From Candidatus Aalborgicola bjergmarkensis (GTDB taxonomy: Bacteria; Pseudomonadota; Gammaproteobacteria; Burkholderiales; Burkholderiaceae_C), in the NCBI GenBank assembly GCA_016708725.1, contig JADJFE010000005.1, positions 1 to 47,134 of the forward strand: a DNA stretch of 47,134 nt, read 5' to 3'. This document shows, piece by piece, positions 9,901 through 17,147 of this stretch. Made by a program: the position numbers and the translations under genes. The notes beneath the pieces were generated by a model. That model did no database searches, was not told the DNA's origin, and was given only the letters and a program-made list of their open reading frames with translations. The stretch's first letter is position 1; each line of letters starts with the position of its first letter.

Positions 9901-10042
9901 TCACCGTAGGCTTGTTAAGGTCTGGAAAGACATCCACGGGCATTTTTTTGGCTGTGAACACGCCGTAGACCACCAGTAGCAGGGCTATGCCCAAAACAAT
10001 CAGCCGTTGCTTCAGGCTGGTTTTAATGATGAAATCAAACAT
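6938..10042 (-). CDS. czcA: HME-RND heavy-metal efflux pump (CzcA/CusA family)
   Basis: The 1034-residue inner-membrane proton antiporter forms the core of a tripartite pump that exports metal ions across both membranes. Seen: a first membrane helix (residues 12-30), the RND motif MPVDVFPDLNKP, two large periplasmic loops, and the TM4 signature IGELVDDAVVGVENV (E401, D404, D405, E411). Full length for the family (about 1030-1070). The TM4 signature is neither the classic Co/Zn/Cd form (DFG..DGAVV) nor the Cu/Ag form (IGAMVDAAVV), so the ion cannot be named. It follows the adaptor gene by two bases in the operon order czcC-x-czcB-czcA-y. The symbol is by family, not by proven substrate. Confidence 0.93.
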   Translation of the reverse strand: MFDFIIKTSLKQRLIVLGIALLLVVYGVFTAKKMPVDVFPDLNKPTVTLMTEVGGMAPEEVEQLVTAPVESSMNGMPGVSRVRSVSGVGLSIVYVEFDWGSDIYRNRQQVSERLNLVREQLPPGVIPQLGAISSIMGEILLIALPADPAKVSPMQVREYADWVMRPRILTIPGIAQVISIGGEVKQYRVEINPSQLKALGVEREKLETALKDFGANTSGGFLEAQGREYLIRQIGRTTRIEDLQNLVVTVKNSQPILLKQVATVVLAPAIKRGDAGYNGKPAVVLSVQKQPSADSVTLTRAVEQAMVELSKGLPQGMAAPEFLFKQADFIEHSVLNVEEALRDGAVLVAVVLFFFLLNVRTTLISLTAIPISLLVTALVFHYFGLSINTMTLGGLAIAIGELVDDAVVGVENVLRRLKLNSALASPRPVAEVIAHATLEVRSAIVYATVIIVLVFVPLFVLPGIEGRLFTPLGIAYIVSILVSMIVSVTVTPVMAFYLLPRMKQLGHGDSPLVVKLKAWDAALLHWSFDRAKAILIAALVVVVLAVGSIPYFAKAFLPPFNEGTLTVNVVLNPGTSLAESNRIGTLAEQLIAGVPEVITVGRRTGRAELDEHAEGVHYTEIEVDMKASERSREAIIGDIRARLAVLPANSNVGQPISHRLDHLLSGVRAQIALKIYGDDLDTLRGLASDLRERLANIPGVTDLQIEKQVLIPQIKIRLDYEKVARYGVAPGTLLRSLEQMIEGERVTQVIEGNRHFDLVVKLPESGRGLQELSNLLIETPTGHVPLSALASIEDSDGPNQVSRENSRRRIVISANTDGSDMSKVILAIRAELTAKPMPEGYFTSLEGQFQAQEQAARLIGVLALISLIMIFMVLYSRYRSAVLTSIIMGNIPLALVGSVIALWVSGQPLSVAALVGFITLTGIATRNGILKISHYINLCAFEGERFGKKMIVRGSLERLTPVLMTALVAAFALVPLLVSADAPGKEVLHPVAVVIFGGLVSSTLLDSLLTPLMFWLWGEKPLAQLLESHDTENY

Positions 10043-10044
10043 GT

Positions 10045-11190
10045 TTAGCGAACCTGTGTCAGTAGGTTGGCACCGACGCTCACAACCCGGTCGCCTTGCG
10101 TCAGACCACTGGTGATCGCAGCCGTGTTGGCATCCAGGGATTGAGCACTGACCCGTCGCTGCACAAATTTTTCCGGTTCAATGTGGACCCACACGACGGT
10201 GTCTCCAGCACTGTTGCGAGCAACGGCGGCCTGTACAACAGCCGCTCCTTTGACAGTACGTGTCGTTTTTGCAATAACCTTGACGGACTGGCCTACTGCT
10301 ACCGGAGCGTTATTGCTCTTAATACTGAATAGTATCGGCAATGCCTGTTCTCTCAACTGCCGTGCACCTCCTACGTATTGCAGGCTCAGGGACCCATTGG
10401 GAAGGGGCACGCTGGCACTGCTGATACCTTCGATTAAGGATGGGTCATAAGCCAGAGCTTCCACACTCAATTGCGCAGGATCCACAATTTCCAGCAAAAT
10501 TTCCCGTGCTTCGACGACCTGACCACTGATGACATTGCTCGCACTGATCACACCTGTGACGGGTGCCACCAACGCCTCCGCGTCTCCCAGACTGCTGCCA
10601 ACCGCGTTACGGCGTTGTTGTAATGCGGTGAGTTCAAATTTTGCGGCCTCGATGTCCTTTTGTGGGACCGCACCCTCTAACTGTGCATAGCGAGCGACCT
10701 TTCGCTCGGCAACACTCAACTGTGACTCGATTTCTGCCAAGGCCGATCTTTGATTTCCACGCTCAATACTGCTTGCCACGGGGCGCAGCCAGAGCAGAGT
10801 CTGGCCCTTAACGACCTTTTGCCCGAGTTTTGGAAGACCGGTGGGACCCCCTTCAAGTCTTCCTGCCTGACTTGCCTGGACGCGTCCACCTGAATTGGGA
10901 TCAGCTACCACACGACCATTGAGTTCAACAGTGGCCGCGAGTTCCTGAATATCTACAGTTTGGGTGCGAATGCCCAATTGCCGTTGCACCGCTTTGGGCA
11001 CAAAGAGACTCCCGTCAGGGAGTCTTTTGGCTGATGACGAATCAAACTGAATGATGGATGCCACCTTGGCAGGCTGTTTGCTGTCCTGGCCGTGGTCTTC
11101 GTCGCCGTGAGCCCAACTGTACGTTGTGCTGAACGCGAAAGCACTGGCCAGGAAATACCCGGCGATAGGTGAGAGTGAAAGAGGTTTCAT
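10045..11190 (-). CDS. czcB: Membrane-fusion (adaptor) protein of the metal efflux pump
   Basis: The 381-residue periplasmic adaptor links the RND pump to the outer-membrane channel. It has an N-terminal signal segment ending near SWA/H and a His/Asp cluster directly after it (HGDEDHGQD). A lipoyl-like barrel follows (GRLEGGPTGLPKLGQKVVKGQTLL), then a coiled-coil hairpin (about residues 140-195), the second lipoyl half (APVTGVISASNVISGQVV) and C-terminal beta domains. The His cluster probably binds metal. The stop lies two bases before the pump start. Length and order fit CzcB/CusB adaptors. Confidence 0.9.
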   Translation of the reverse strand: MKPLSLSPIAGYFLASAFAFSTTYSWAHGDEDHGQDSKQPAKVASIIQFDSSSAKRLPDGSLFVPKAVQRQLGIRTQTVDIQELAATVELNGRVVADPNSGGRVQASQAGRLEGGPTGLPKLGQKVVKGQTLLWLRPVASSIERGNQRSALAEIESQLSVAERKVARYAQLEGAVPQKDIEAAKFELTALQQRRNAVGSSLGDAEALVAPVTGVISASNVISGQVVEAREILLEIVDPAQLSVEALAYDPSLIEGISSASVPLPNGSLSLQYVGGARQLREQALPILFSIKSNNAPVAVGQSVKVIAKTTRTVKGAAVVQAAVARNSAGDTVVWVHIEPEKFVQRRVSAQSLDANTAAITSGLTQGDRVVSVGANLLTQVR

Positions 11191-11202
11191 ACAGGATTTT
11201 CT

Positions 11203-11739
11203 TTATTTGTTCTTATGGCTGTGCTTGCGCTGGCGTCTTGCCAAAAGTGCCATCGCTGCCAATAAAAGTGCTGTGGCACCGGACCATATGGCCCACTCCG
11301 ATTTGCAATGGATGTGTTCCTCCAACGCAGTGGCTTTGTCTGGTAGGCCGACTTCCAAAACACCACTCATCAGGTCTGAGTCCTCGCCCGCTTGCACCGT
11401 AACAGTTAATGGATGCTTTCCGGGTTGCGACAGAAGTGCCGCATCGACCGTGTAAAGGGCCACGCTAGTTTCCTTTGCGACGGCCTTCCAAGAGCCACTT
11501 TCCACTTCAATCTGGGCTTTTTCGACAGGATTGTTGGTTCCAAACTGATCCAGATAGATAGTGAGGATATCCCCCTTCATGACTCCAACCAATTCAAACT
11601 GATCGGTGGTCAAGTACATGCGCGGCGATGAAGAGACCAGCACAGCAGCTTTCGGCGCTTCGCCGTGGTCTTCCCCTGCGTGTGCCCATGTCATGTGGGG
11701 CAATAGAGCTATGAGGCCCATTGAAATGAAACGAATCAA
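11203..11739 (-). CDS. Membrane-anchored periplasmic protein within the czc operon
   Basis: The 178-residue product begins at a TTG (11739) that overlaps the end of czcC, with GGGAG a few bases upstream. An ATG at 11721 is the alternative, but it would leave the signal segment without a positive charge. It has a signal peptide (to about THTWAHA-like AHA/G), a His motif (HAGEDHGE), a beta-rich domain, a membrane helix near residues 150-167 (AIWSGATALLLAAMALL) and a basic cytoplasmic tail. The family is not recognised. The position between channel and adaptor genes suggests a metal-sensing or pump-accessory role. Confidence 0.7.
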   Translation of the reverse strand: MIRFISMGLIALLPHMTWAHAGEDHGEAPKAAVLVSSSPRMYLTTDQFELVGVMKGDILTIYLDQFGTNNPVEKAQIEVESGSWKAVAKETSVALYTVDAALLSQPGKHPLTVTVQAGEDSDLMSGVLEVGLPDKATALEEHIHCKSEWAIWSGATALLLAAMALLARRQRKHSHKNK

Positions 11740-12980
11740 GGTATAACTCCCAGGGATTGGTTCAGGCGTGAAATAGAGGCGAAATAGGCGGTGCGCTGCC
11801 GGTTGAAACTAGCCTCGGACTCGAATGCCGATGCACGTGCTCTTAGCAACGCTGATAAATCAGACTCGCCAAGGGCAAACATCTTTTCAGCCAAGCGCAA
11901 AGTGTCCGCGTTCAACTCCATACGTTTTTGCGCATTGATCCATTGCTGTCGGGCAGCTTCGCTATCAAGCTTGTTGCGTGTTACCTCCAACTCAATGCGC
12001 TGCTTCGCAATCGCGAGTTCCGCATCTGCCTGCAAGACTTCCGCGTGTGCTGCCGAGGTTTCCTGGCGTACTTTTGCACCCAATGAAAATGGAACCGTCA
12101 ACTTGACTCCCAGAGCATTGGCATACGGAGTTCCAAAGTCACCACGTTCACGCACCAGTTTTATCGCCAACTCCGGTGCTTCGCGGCGGCTCTCCTGGGC
12201 CACGTTTAAGCGAGAATGTGCCAGTTGAGATGACGCTAGGGATGCAGACAATTGAGGGTGAGACGCGGGGACTTCCATGCTTGAGGGGGGACTTTCCTCC
12301 ACCAAATGCGTTGGGGCATCTTTACCCGTCAAAACTCGATAGGCCTGATCAAGCTGACGAAGTACTGTGTGCGCGTCGAGTAGTTCGCTTTTGGCGATCA
12401 AGCTCTCGTTCGTAGCAAGATTGGCATCTGTACGTGCCAGTTCACCCGCTTTGAACCGCCGCAGAACATCTGACTCCAGTGCAATTGCAGTTGCTTCACG
12501 ATTTTCGGCAAGACGTGCAGCCTGTCGTGCGTTTGCCAGAGCCCACCAGGCTTCGCGCACCTCGCCCGCAATCTGCAACCTGAGTGCAGCACGACGTGCA
12601 TCAATCTCCGACAGTCCAGCTGCTGCCTCCCGTTCGCGTGCACCACGCTGCCCTGGCAACCACATTGGCATAGCCAGTTCAAGTTCCCATGCATCTTTTC
12701 CAGTATCCGTACTGAGCTTGTCACTGACATTGGACAGAGACAGTGACGCTGGTGCAGGCAACATACCATTTGCCAAATCAGCACGCGCCTGTGCCTCACC
12801 CTCACGCGCACTCAACGCTGAGGCAAGCGGTTGTCTGGACCAGGCGTGTTGCACGGCATCACCAAGCGTTTGAGCGGTGCCAAAAATTGGGAAGAACAAC
12901 CCGATTACCAGCACCATTCCTCGGAGAGCCCTAGTGAATGTAGGGCTTGAATAAGGAGCGAAATAAAGGCAAAACAACAT
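11736..12980 (-). CDS. czcC: Outer-membrane channel of the metal efflux pump (TolC/CzcC family)
   Basis: The 414-residue protein is the outer-membrane factor. It has a signal peptide near MVLVIGLFFPIFGTAQ, and the rest is long alpha-helical repeats typical of the TolC fold (LGDAVQHAW at the mature N-terminus; GLSEIDARRAALRLQIAGEV; GESDLSALLRARASAFESE near the end). It is the first gene of the operon. The start could be ATG 12980 or the ATG at 12917 next to the signal core. A metal-type dyad lies about 170 bases upstream. Confidence 0.88.
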   Translation of the reverse strand: MLFCLYFAPYSSPTFTRALRGMVLVIGLFFPIFGTAQTLGDAVQHAWSRQPLASALSAREGEAQARADLANGMLPAPASLSLSNVSDKLSTDTGKDAWELELAMPMWLPGQRGAREREAAAGLSEIDARRAALRLQIAGEVREAWWALANARQAARLAENREATAIALESDVLRRFKAGELARTDANLATNESLIAKSELLDAHTVLRQLDQAYRVLTGKDAPTHLVEESPPSSMEVPASHPQLSASLASSQLAHSRLNVAQESRREAPELAIKLVRERGDFGTPYANALGVKLTVPFSLGAKVRQETSAAHAEVLQADAELAIAKQRIELEVTRNKLDSEAARQQWINAQKRMELNADTLRLAEKMFALGESDLSALLRARASAFESEASFNRQRTAYFASISRLNQSLGVIP

Positions 12981-13148
12981 AGGCCATTTCAGGATTAATG
13001 ACAGACACGGGAATGCTTGTCAGTGAGCAAATTTGAAAAGATGTTGAACTTCTAAAAAGAGAAATGGCAGCCTACCGAACGTAGGTGGCAATCATGATCA
13101 ACAACTGCATTGAGTTTGCGGTAACTTACCTGACAGAAACATGAATGA

Positions 13149-13170
13149 AAGATTACATTGCTGTAATCTT
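13149..13170. promoter_or_regulatory. Perfect dyad upstream of the czc operon, candidate metal-response operator
   Basis: The two 9-base arms AAGATTACA and TGTAATCTT flank TTGC. The core ATTACA-N4-TGTAAT resembles boxes bound by CopR/CusR/CzcR-type response regulators. The same core recurs at 14871-14886. Because it also lies just past the stop of the fliE-like gene on the minus strand, it could instead act as that gene's terminator, although the following T-tail is short. Confidence 0.5.
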
Positions 13171-13175
13171 CATCG

Positions 13176-13484
13176 CTATATTTGCATGTTCATGATGTCC
13201 GTATAGGCCTGCACAACCCGATTGCGCACCTGAATATTTGCTTGAAAGGAAATATTGGCTTTGACCCCGACCACCATGGTTTCTTCAAGACTTGCTGTAG
13301 ATTTTTCCAAAGTGACATCCTTGGCTAGCCGTCCTGATTCCTTTTGCAGATTACTTGTAGCCTGTAAGGCTTGAATCATCGCATCGCCAAAACTCCCCCC
13401 CTCATTGCCGACGGCCTTGTTCAGCAGTTGACCGATGACCGCCGTCGGTTTGATGAGCCCAACGTGGTTACTGGAGTTGATCAT
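13176..13484 (-). CDS. fliE: FliE-family hook-basal body protein, isolated
   Basis: The 102-residue product matches FliE in length and in its conserved C-terminal half: the segment SFQANIQVRNRVVQAY is followed by TDIMNMQI, the family's closing pattern (QVRNK-vv-AY-e-imxMqv). FliE joins the MS ring to the proximal rod in the flagellar basal body. No other flagellar gene is visible within the window. It is preceded by a lipoprotein gene on the same strand. I see no strong ribosome site. It may be a stray copy, or an adapted part of another export machine. Confidence 0.75.
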   Translation of the reverse strand: MINSSNHVGLIKPTAVIGQLLNKAVGNEGGSFGDAMIQALQATSNLQKESGRLAKDVTLEKSTASLEETMVVGVKANISFQANIQVRNRVVQAYTDIMNMQI

Positions 13485-13514
13485 GACGTTAACAACGTTT
13501 GGTGCAGACCCACG

Positions 13515-13886
13515 TCATGGCTTTTCGGTGGCAGCCATTCGCCGATGGATCTCCGCCAATTTGGCAAAATCAGCTGCACTACTGTCAGCCTGCGTAGCGA
13601 GTGAGTCGTGGTAGCTTGGCATGTTGTTGTTTCCCTTGCCACCGGTCGGCATACCCTGATAGGCCTTGGCCATCTTGCGGTGCTCTGCCGCACGGGTACG
13701 GGCAGCCGTCGCCTCTCCTTCGTAATATTGGGCTAGCGATTCGTGATCGGCTGGTGTATGGGCCGATTCAATGCGTTGGAGAAGTTGGGGGGAGGGAATA
13801 GGTGGGCCAGAAGAGCAGCCCGCTAGTACGACCCCCAGCAGTAAAGATGCAGCCACAGTTTTTGTAGCATTCAAGGTGAGTTTCAT
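13515..13886 (-). CDS. Small outer-membrane-type lipoprotein
   Basis: The 123-residue product starts at ATG 13886 with AGGA eight bases upstream. The N-terminus is a lipoprotein signal: KLTLNATKTVAASLLLGVVLAGC with the lipobox LAGC. The mature part is helical and charged, with repeated His/Tyr/Glu-rich segments (ESLAQYYEGEATAARTRAAEH, LAEIHRRMAATEKP). The family is not named with certainty. It sits 30 bases upstream of the fliE-like gene on the same strand, and beside the DUF4148 gene and metal genes. A role in envelope stress or metal response is only inferred. Confidence 0.7.
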   Translation of the reverse strand: MKLTLNATKTVAASLLLGVVLAGCSSGPPIPSPQLLQRIESAHTPADHESLAQYYEGEATAARTRAAEHRKMAKAYQGMPTGGKGNNNMPSYHDSLATQADSSAADFAKLAEIHRRMAATEKP

Positions 13887-13972
13887 GATTAATTTCCTAA
13901 AGTGAAAGATGCTCCAGGTCAATTGCTTGACCAATGAACGTGTTCAGTCGGAACACGCTTTGAGTTAGTTGA

Positions 13973-14545
13973 AAGACACCTATTTTTTTGGATACCAATT
14001 TGGGTACAGCTCATTTAGCTTTCTTCCCCCGCCTTCCCCTGTTGTTACAACGATGTCGCCGGTGCGCTGGGCTTCTTCAAGTTCGGCGATAACCTGTGCG
14101 CGGGTTTTGCCGGGGGCAACCGCCTTGGCAGGATAGCGCTCTGGATACAGCTCATTTAGCTTCCTTCCATTAGCGTTACTACCAAACGCTACGATGTCGC
14201 CGGTGCGCTGGGCTTCTTCAAGTTCGGCAATAACCTGTGCGCGGGTTTTGCCGGGAGTAGCCGCCTTGGCAGGATAGCGCTCTGGATACAGCTCATTTAG
14301 CTTCCTTCCATTAGCGTTACTACCAAACGCTACGATGTCGCCGGTACGCTGGGCTTCTTCAAGTTCGGCAATAACCTGTGCGCGGGTTTTGCCCGTTGGT
14401 ACGCCATCGGCCAATGCATTACCAGCAGCCAGAGTAGCTACAGCCAAAGTGAGGATAGAGAGTGTGTTACGGATCATGATGTGCTCCATTGAAAAAATTT
14501 CAAAATTGCCCCACGAAGTGTTTCGCTAGACCGACAACACAACAG
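13973..14545. repeat. Copy A of a duplicated DUF4148 gene and its flanks
   Basis: The gene and its borders match 15762-16185. Shared are the downstream words GACACCTATTTTTTTGGATA and the upstream words CCCACGAAGTGTTTCGCTAG plus ACCGACAACACAACAG. Copy A has three 141-bp units and copy B has two. Copies are in the same orientation. Confidence 0.85.
13980..14477 (-). CDS. Exported DUF4148 protein with three tandem repeats
   Basis: The product (165 residues from ATG 14477, with GGAG seven bases upstream) has a signal peptide ending near ALA/D. Three near-identical units of about 47 residues follow, each opening with GKTRAQVIAELEEAQRTGD and containing GRKLNELYPERYP. DUF4148 proteins are small exported proteins common in Burkholderiales, usually with one such unit; their function is unknown. 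A second copy of the gene with two units lies at 15768-16118. The tandem units make the gene prone to repeat-number change. Confidence 0.85.
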   Translation of the reverse strand: MIRNTLSILTLAVATLAAGNALADGVPTGKTRAQVIAELEEAQRTGDIVAFGSNANGRKLNELYPERYPAKAATPGKTRAQVIAELEEAQRTGDIVAFGSNANGRKLNELYPERYPAKAVAPGKTRAQVIAELEEAQRTGDIVVTTGEGGGRKLNELYPNWYPKK

Positions 14546-14656
14546 TTGCATCGTCGGGTTAACTATAGAAGTTGGTCCCTGTCAGTTGCATGACTTGCAC
14601 ATTACAACTGTGACAACTTGGCGCAAGCCCGAGACATGATGGGGGCGGCTGTGGCT

Positions 14657-14815
14657 TTAGCAGACCTGCAGATCGACCAAGAGACTGGCCACTGGTTCGG
14701 AGCGCATGGTGGCTCCCCGATCAGCATGCAAAGTCAGCTGACCTGGCAAGACCTCATGGCGCGCCACGGTGTCGGCGATGAGTTGCTGCGCCAAGTCGGC
14801 GCTCTCGCGCCGCCG
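14657..14815 (-). pseudogene. Remnant of an IS3-family transposase (integrase core)
   Basis: On the minus strand a short frame contains ADLAQQLIADTVARHEV followed by LTLHADRGATMRSEPVASLL, the second-Asp region of IS3-family OrfB transposases (usual form LHADRGSSMTSKPVAxLL). Both sides break off. It is a fragment of at most 60 residues. A plus-strand frame over the same bases (14618-14950) has no such match. Confidence 0.7.
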
Positions 14816-14870
14816 CCTCCGATGAAGTGGCGGACAGTCAAAGAGGCACTGCATCTGCTTTCGCTTGAGC

Positions 14871-14886
14871 ATTACATCAATGTAAT
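14871..14886. promoter_or_regulatory. Second ATTACA-N4-TGTAAT dyad, candidate metal-response operator
   Basis: The arms ATTACA (14871-14876) and TGTAAT (14881-14886) flank TCAA. This is the same core as at 13152-13167 upstream of the czc operon. It lies 94 bases upstream of the small exported protein at 14980. A weaker half-site (ATTACA followed by ACTGTGACA) lies at about 14601. Confidence 0.5.
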
Positions 14887-14979
14887 CTCGTTGTCATGGC
14901 GGCGACAGCCTCCAAGAGTAGATTTCGAAACATCTGAAAACATCAGATAGTTTGAACAACCCCTTTTTGGAGAAATACC

Positions 14980-15210
14980 ATGAAAACGCCATCCCTCATT
15001 TCCATAGCATTGTTGGCTTTGACCGCCGCCTTGTCGCTCTCTGCCCAGGCAGCCGACACCCAGTCAGCGGTCGAAACCAAAGTTGAAAAGGGCGGTCAAC
15101 CCAGCAATCCGCAGATCGCTGCCACCCCTGCTACCGCCACGTCGGCACCGGCTAACAAGAACCCAGCGCTGGACAGGACCAAGCATTTCCACCCACGTGA
15201 CGGGAAATAG
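14980..15210 (+). CDS. Small exported protein, probably periplasmic
   Basis: The 76-residue product starts at ATG 14980 with GGAG upstream (about 14970). It has a clear signal peptide (MKTPSLISIALLALTAALSL, site near AQA/A). The mature part is short, rich in Ala, Pro, Thr and Lys, and ends in KHFHPRDGK with two His residues. It looks like the small secreted proteins that accompany copper and other metal resistance genes, and a metal-type dyad precedes it. The family is not recognised. Confidence 0.65.
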   Translation: MKTPSLISIALLALTAALSLSAQAADTQSAVETKVEKGGQPSNPQIAATPATATSAPANKNPALDRTKHFHPRDGK

Positions 15211-15495
15211 AGCGGGCACCGTAACTGCTGTGCAGGTATGCCGCTCTTCGCATTCGAATAAGCGCGACATCGGCGACCAAACGTTGAATTTGACAAGGAA
15301 TGCTGTATGACACAGCAGCACTTCGCGCCCGCAATCCGTGACTGGTGCAACACAGCCGATTCGGAAACAGCGCGAAAAAGTGGTTCCGGGCGCGATAGAT
15401 GTCCGTCGGCCCACGAATGGACCGCCGTGTCTGCAGATCGCGTATGCCAGTGCTTTCGCAACTGGCAGCCCACGCGAGTAGCCCGCATGGGGAAC

Positions 15496-15621
15496 TCAAT
15501 AATGCTGATGATGCGACGAGTTTGATCGACGATCCGATTGACTGTTGTATGCATCATCACTCGCGCATGCGCTGAGCAGCAGAACGCCAAAAAGTATCGA
15601 TAGAGTTGCGAAACGATTCAT
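15496..15621 (-). CDS. Very small lipoprotein
   Basis: The 41-residue frame begins at ATG 15621. The first 19 residues form a lipoprotein signal (MNRFATLSILFGVLLLSAC) with lipobox LSAC. The remaining 22 residues are polar and end HHQHY. An imperfect GAAAGA precedes the ATG. An inverted repeat CCACAGAG/CTCTGTGG (15647-15654 and 15663-15670) lies upstream and may be regulatory. The complete lipobox argues for a real gene, but its size keeps confidence moderate. Confidence 0.5.
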   Translation of the reverse strand: MNRFATLSILFGVLLLSACASDDAYNSQSDRRSNSSHHQHY

Positions 15622-15761
15622 TTTTGTCTTTCAGTGTTAAAACAGACCACAGAGTCAAGCCGCTCTGTGGCAATGGAGCTGCCGGTCCTGCATGAATTTC
15701 TTGTGGAATGCACGCATCGATTATTTATGTATTACTCAAGCCCTAAGTGGCCTACTCAGCA

Positions 15762-16185
15762 AGACACCTATTTTTTTGGATAGCGATCTGGATACAGCTC
15801 ATTGAGTTTTCTTCCCCCAACGTTCCCTGATACAACGATGTCGCCAGTGCGCTGGGCTTCTTCAAGTTCAGCAATAACCTGTGCGCGGGTTTTGCCGGGA
15901 GGAACCGCCTTGGCAGGATAGCGCTCTGGGTACAGCTCATTGAGCTTTCTTCCTCCAGGTGTCCCTGGCAAGACGATGTCGCCAGTGCGTTGGGCCTCTT
16001 CAAGTTCGGCAACAACCTGTGCGCGGGTTTTGCCCATTGGTACGCCATCGGCCAATGCGTTACCAGCAGCCAAAGTAGCTACAGCCAAAGTGAGGATAGA
16101 GAGAGTGTTACGGATCATGATGTGCTCCATTGAAAAAATTTCAAAACCGTCCCACGAAGTGTTTCGCTAGACCGACAACACAACA
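15762..16185. repeat. Copy B of the duplicated DUF4148 gene and flanks
   Basis: This is the counterpart of 13973-14545, lacking one 141-bp unit. Homology to copy A stops at the ACAACAG where the IS91-like fragment begins (16183), so the IS junction cuts the duplicated unit. Confidence 0.85.
15768..16118 (-). CDS. Exported DUF4148 protein with two repeats
   Basis: The product (116 residues from ATG 16118) is a paralogue of the gene at 13980-14477, with an identical signal peptide and two GKTRAQV..AELEEAQRTGD units instead of three. The spacing sequences between units differ (VLPGTPGGRK, VVSGNVGGRK), so the copies have diverged. The IS91-like fragment begins within about 65 bases upstream of this gene and truncates its upstream region compared with the other copy. 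Confidence 0.82.
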   Translation of the reverse strand: MIRNTLSILTLAVATLAAGNALADGVPMGKTRAQVVAELEEAQRTGDIVLPGTPGGRKLNELYPERYPAKAVPPGKTRAQVIAELEEAQRTGDIVVSGNVGGRKLNELYPDRYPKK

Positions 16186-17147
16186 GCGGATTTTCGCTCG
16201 ATGCCGGTGTGTGCATTGAGGAACACGACCGTGCCGCACTGGAGCGACTTTTGCGCTACTGCGCCCGGCCACCACTGGCCATGGATCGGCTGCGCAAAGA
16301 CGGCGCCAACCTGGTGTACCGTTGCGCCAAACAGCACAGTGAGCCTACGAGTGACAAGCGGGGCAGTAAAGTAGATGAACTGGTGCTCACGCCACTGGAG
16401 CTGATTCATCGCATCGCGGCCCTGGTCCCCCCACCACGCATCCACCGGCATCGCTATTTCGGTGTGCTGGCACCGAACTCGCCGCTACGCTCGGCAGTGA
16501 CGGCACTGGCCGCACCCGTGCAGACCGGGCAACCCGGCGCGGGAGAGGACGCAACTGAAGAGCCGCCGCCTGAAGCTGCGCCGCAAGGCAATAGTGATCC
16601 AACCCCGTGCGAGCCAGTGCCTGCGCCCAAGCGCTCACTGGCACATTACCTGTGGGCGGTTTTGATCGCGCGCATCTACGAAGTTTTTCCGCTGCTGTGC
16701 CCGATATGTGGGGGCCAAATGCGCCTGATTGCGTTCATCACCAACACTACAGAGGTGCGCAAAATCCTGGAACACATCGGCGTGGACCCTGCGCCTCCAC
16801 GCATCACCCCGCCGCGCGGTCCGCCACTGTGGGATAACTGTGATGCGTCGGCTGACGAAGTGCTGGAAGCGCTGCCGGATTGGGATGAAACAGCACAGCC
16901 AGCACCTGACGATTGTGCCGATCAGCGCATCCATTGGTGAGCGATAGAACCAGCGATCCAGACCTGCTGTCGGGTAGGGCCGTTCCGGCGATATGCCAGG
17001 AAAACCAAAAATGGCACTCGAACGGTGAAACAGACCGCATCGACTGCCAAACCGGCCAAACCGAGGATCGCAATGTGCAAAAATCGGCATTTTGAGGACG
17101 GCTCAGGATGCGATATTTGACGTCGTGCGGTTGGATTTCCTATCTGT
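16183..17147 (+). mobile_element. 5'-truncated IS91-like element (copy 1)
   Basis: This segment matches 33906-34869 almost base for base, in the same orientation. It begins inside the transposase gene and ends at the same TATCTGT as copy 2. The coding frame is 16209-16940 (243 residues): the C-terminal part of an IS91-family Y-transposase, with RYCARPPLAMDRL containing a conserved Tyr, and a C-terminal Cys pair CPICGG. The HUH motif and N-terminal zinc finger are missing, so this copy cannot transpose by itself. The two copies form direct repeats flanking the defence island. Confidence 0.85.

Noticed and set aside
13983..14397. Repeats that could be taken for a CRISPR array
   Set aside because: The three 141-bp units are in-frame coding repeats of DUF4148, with no spacers and no cas genes.
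14618..14950. Plus-strand frame of 110 residues
   Set aside because: The opposite strand has the IS3 transposase motif LTLHADRG, which explains the open frame.
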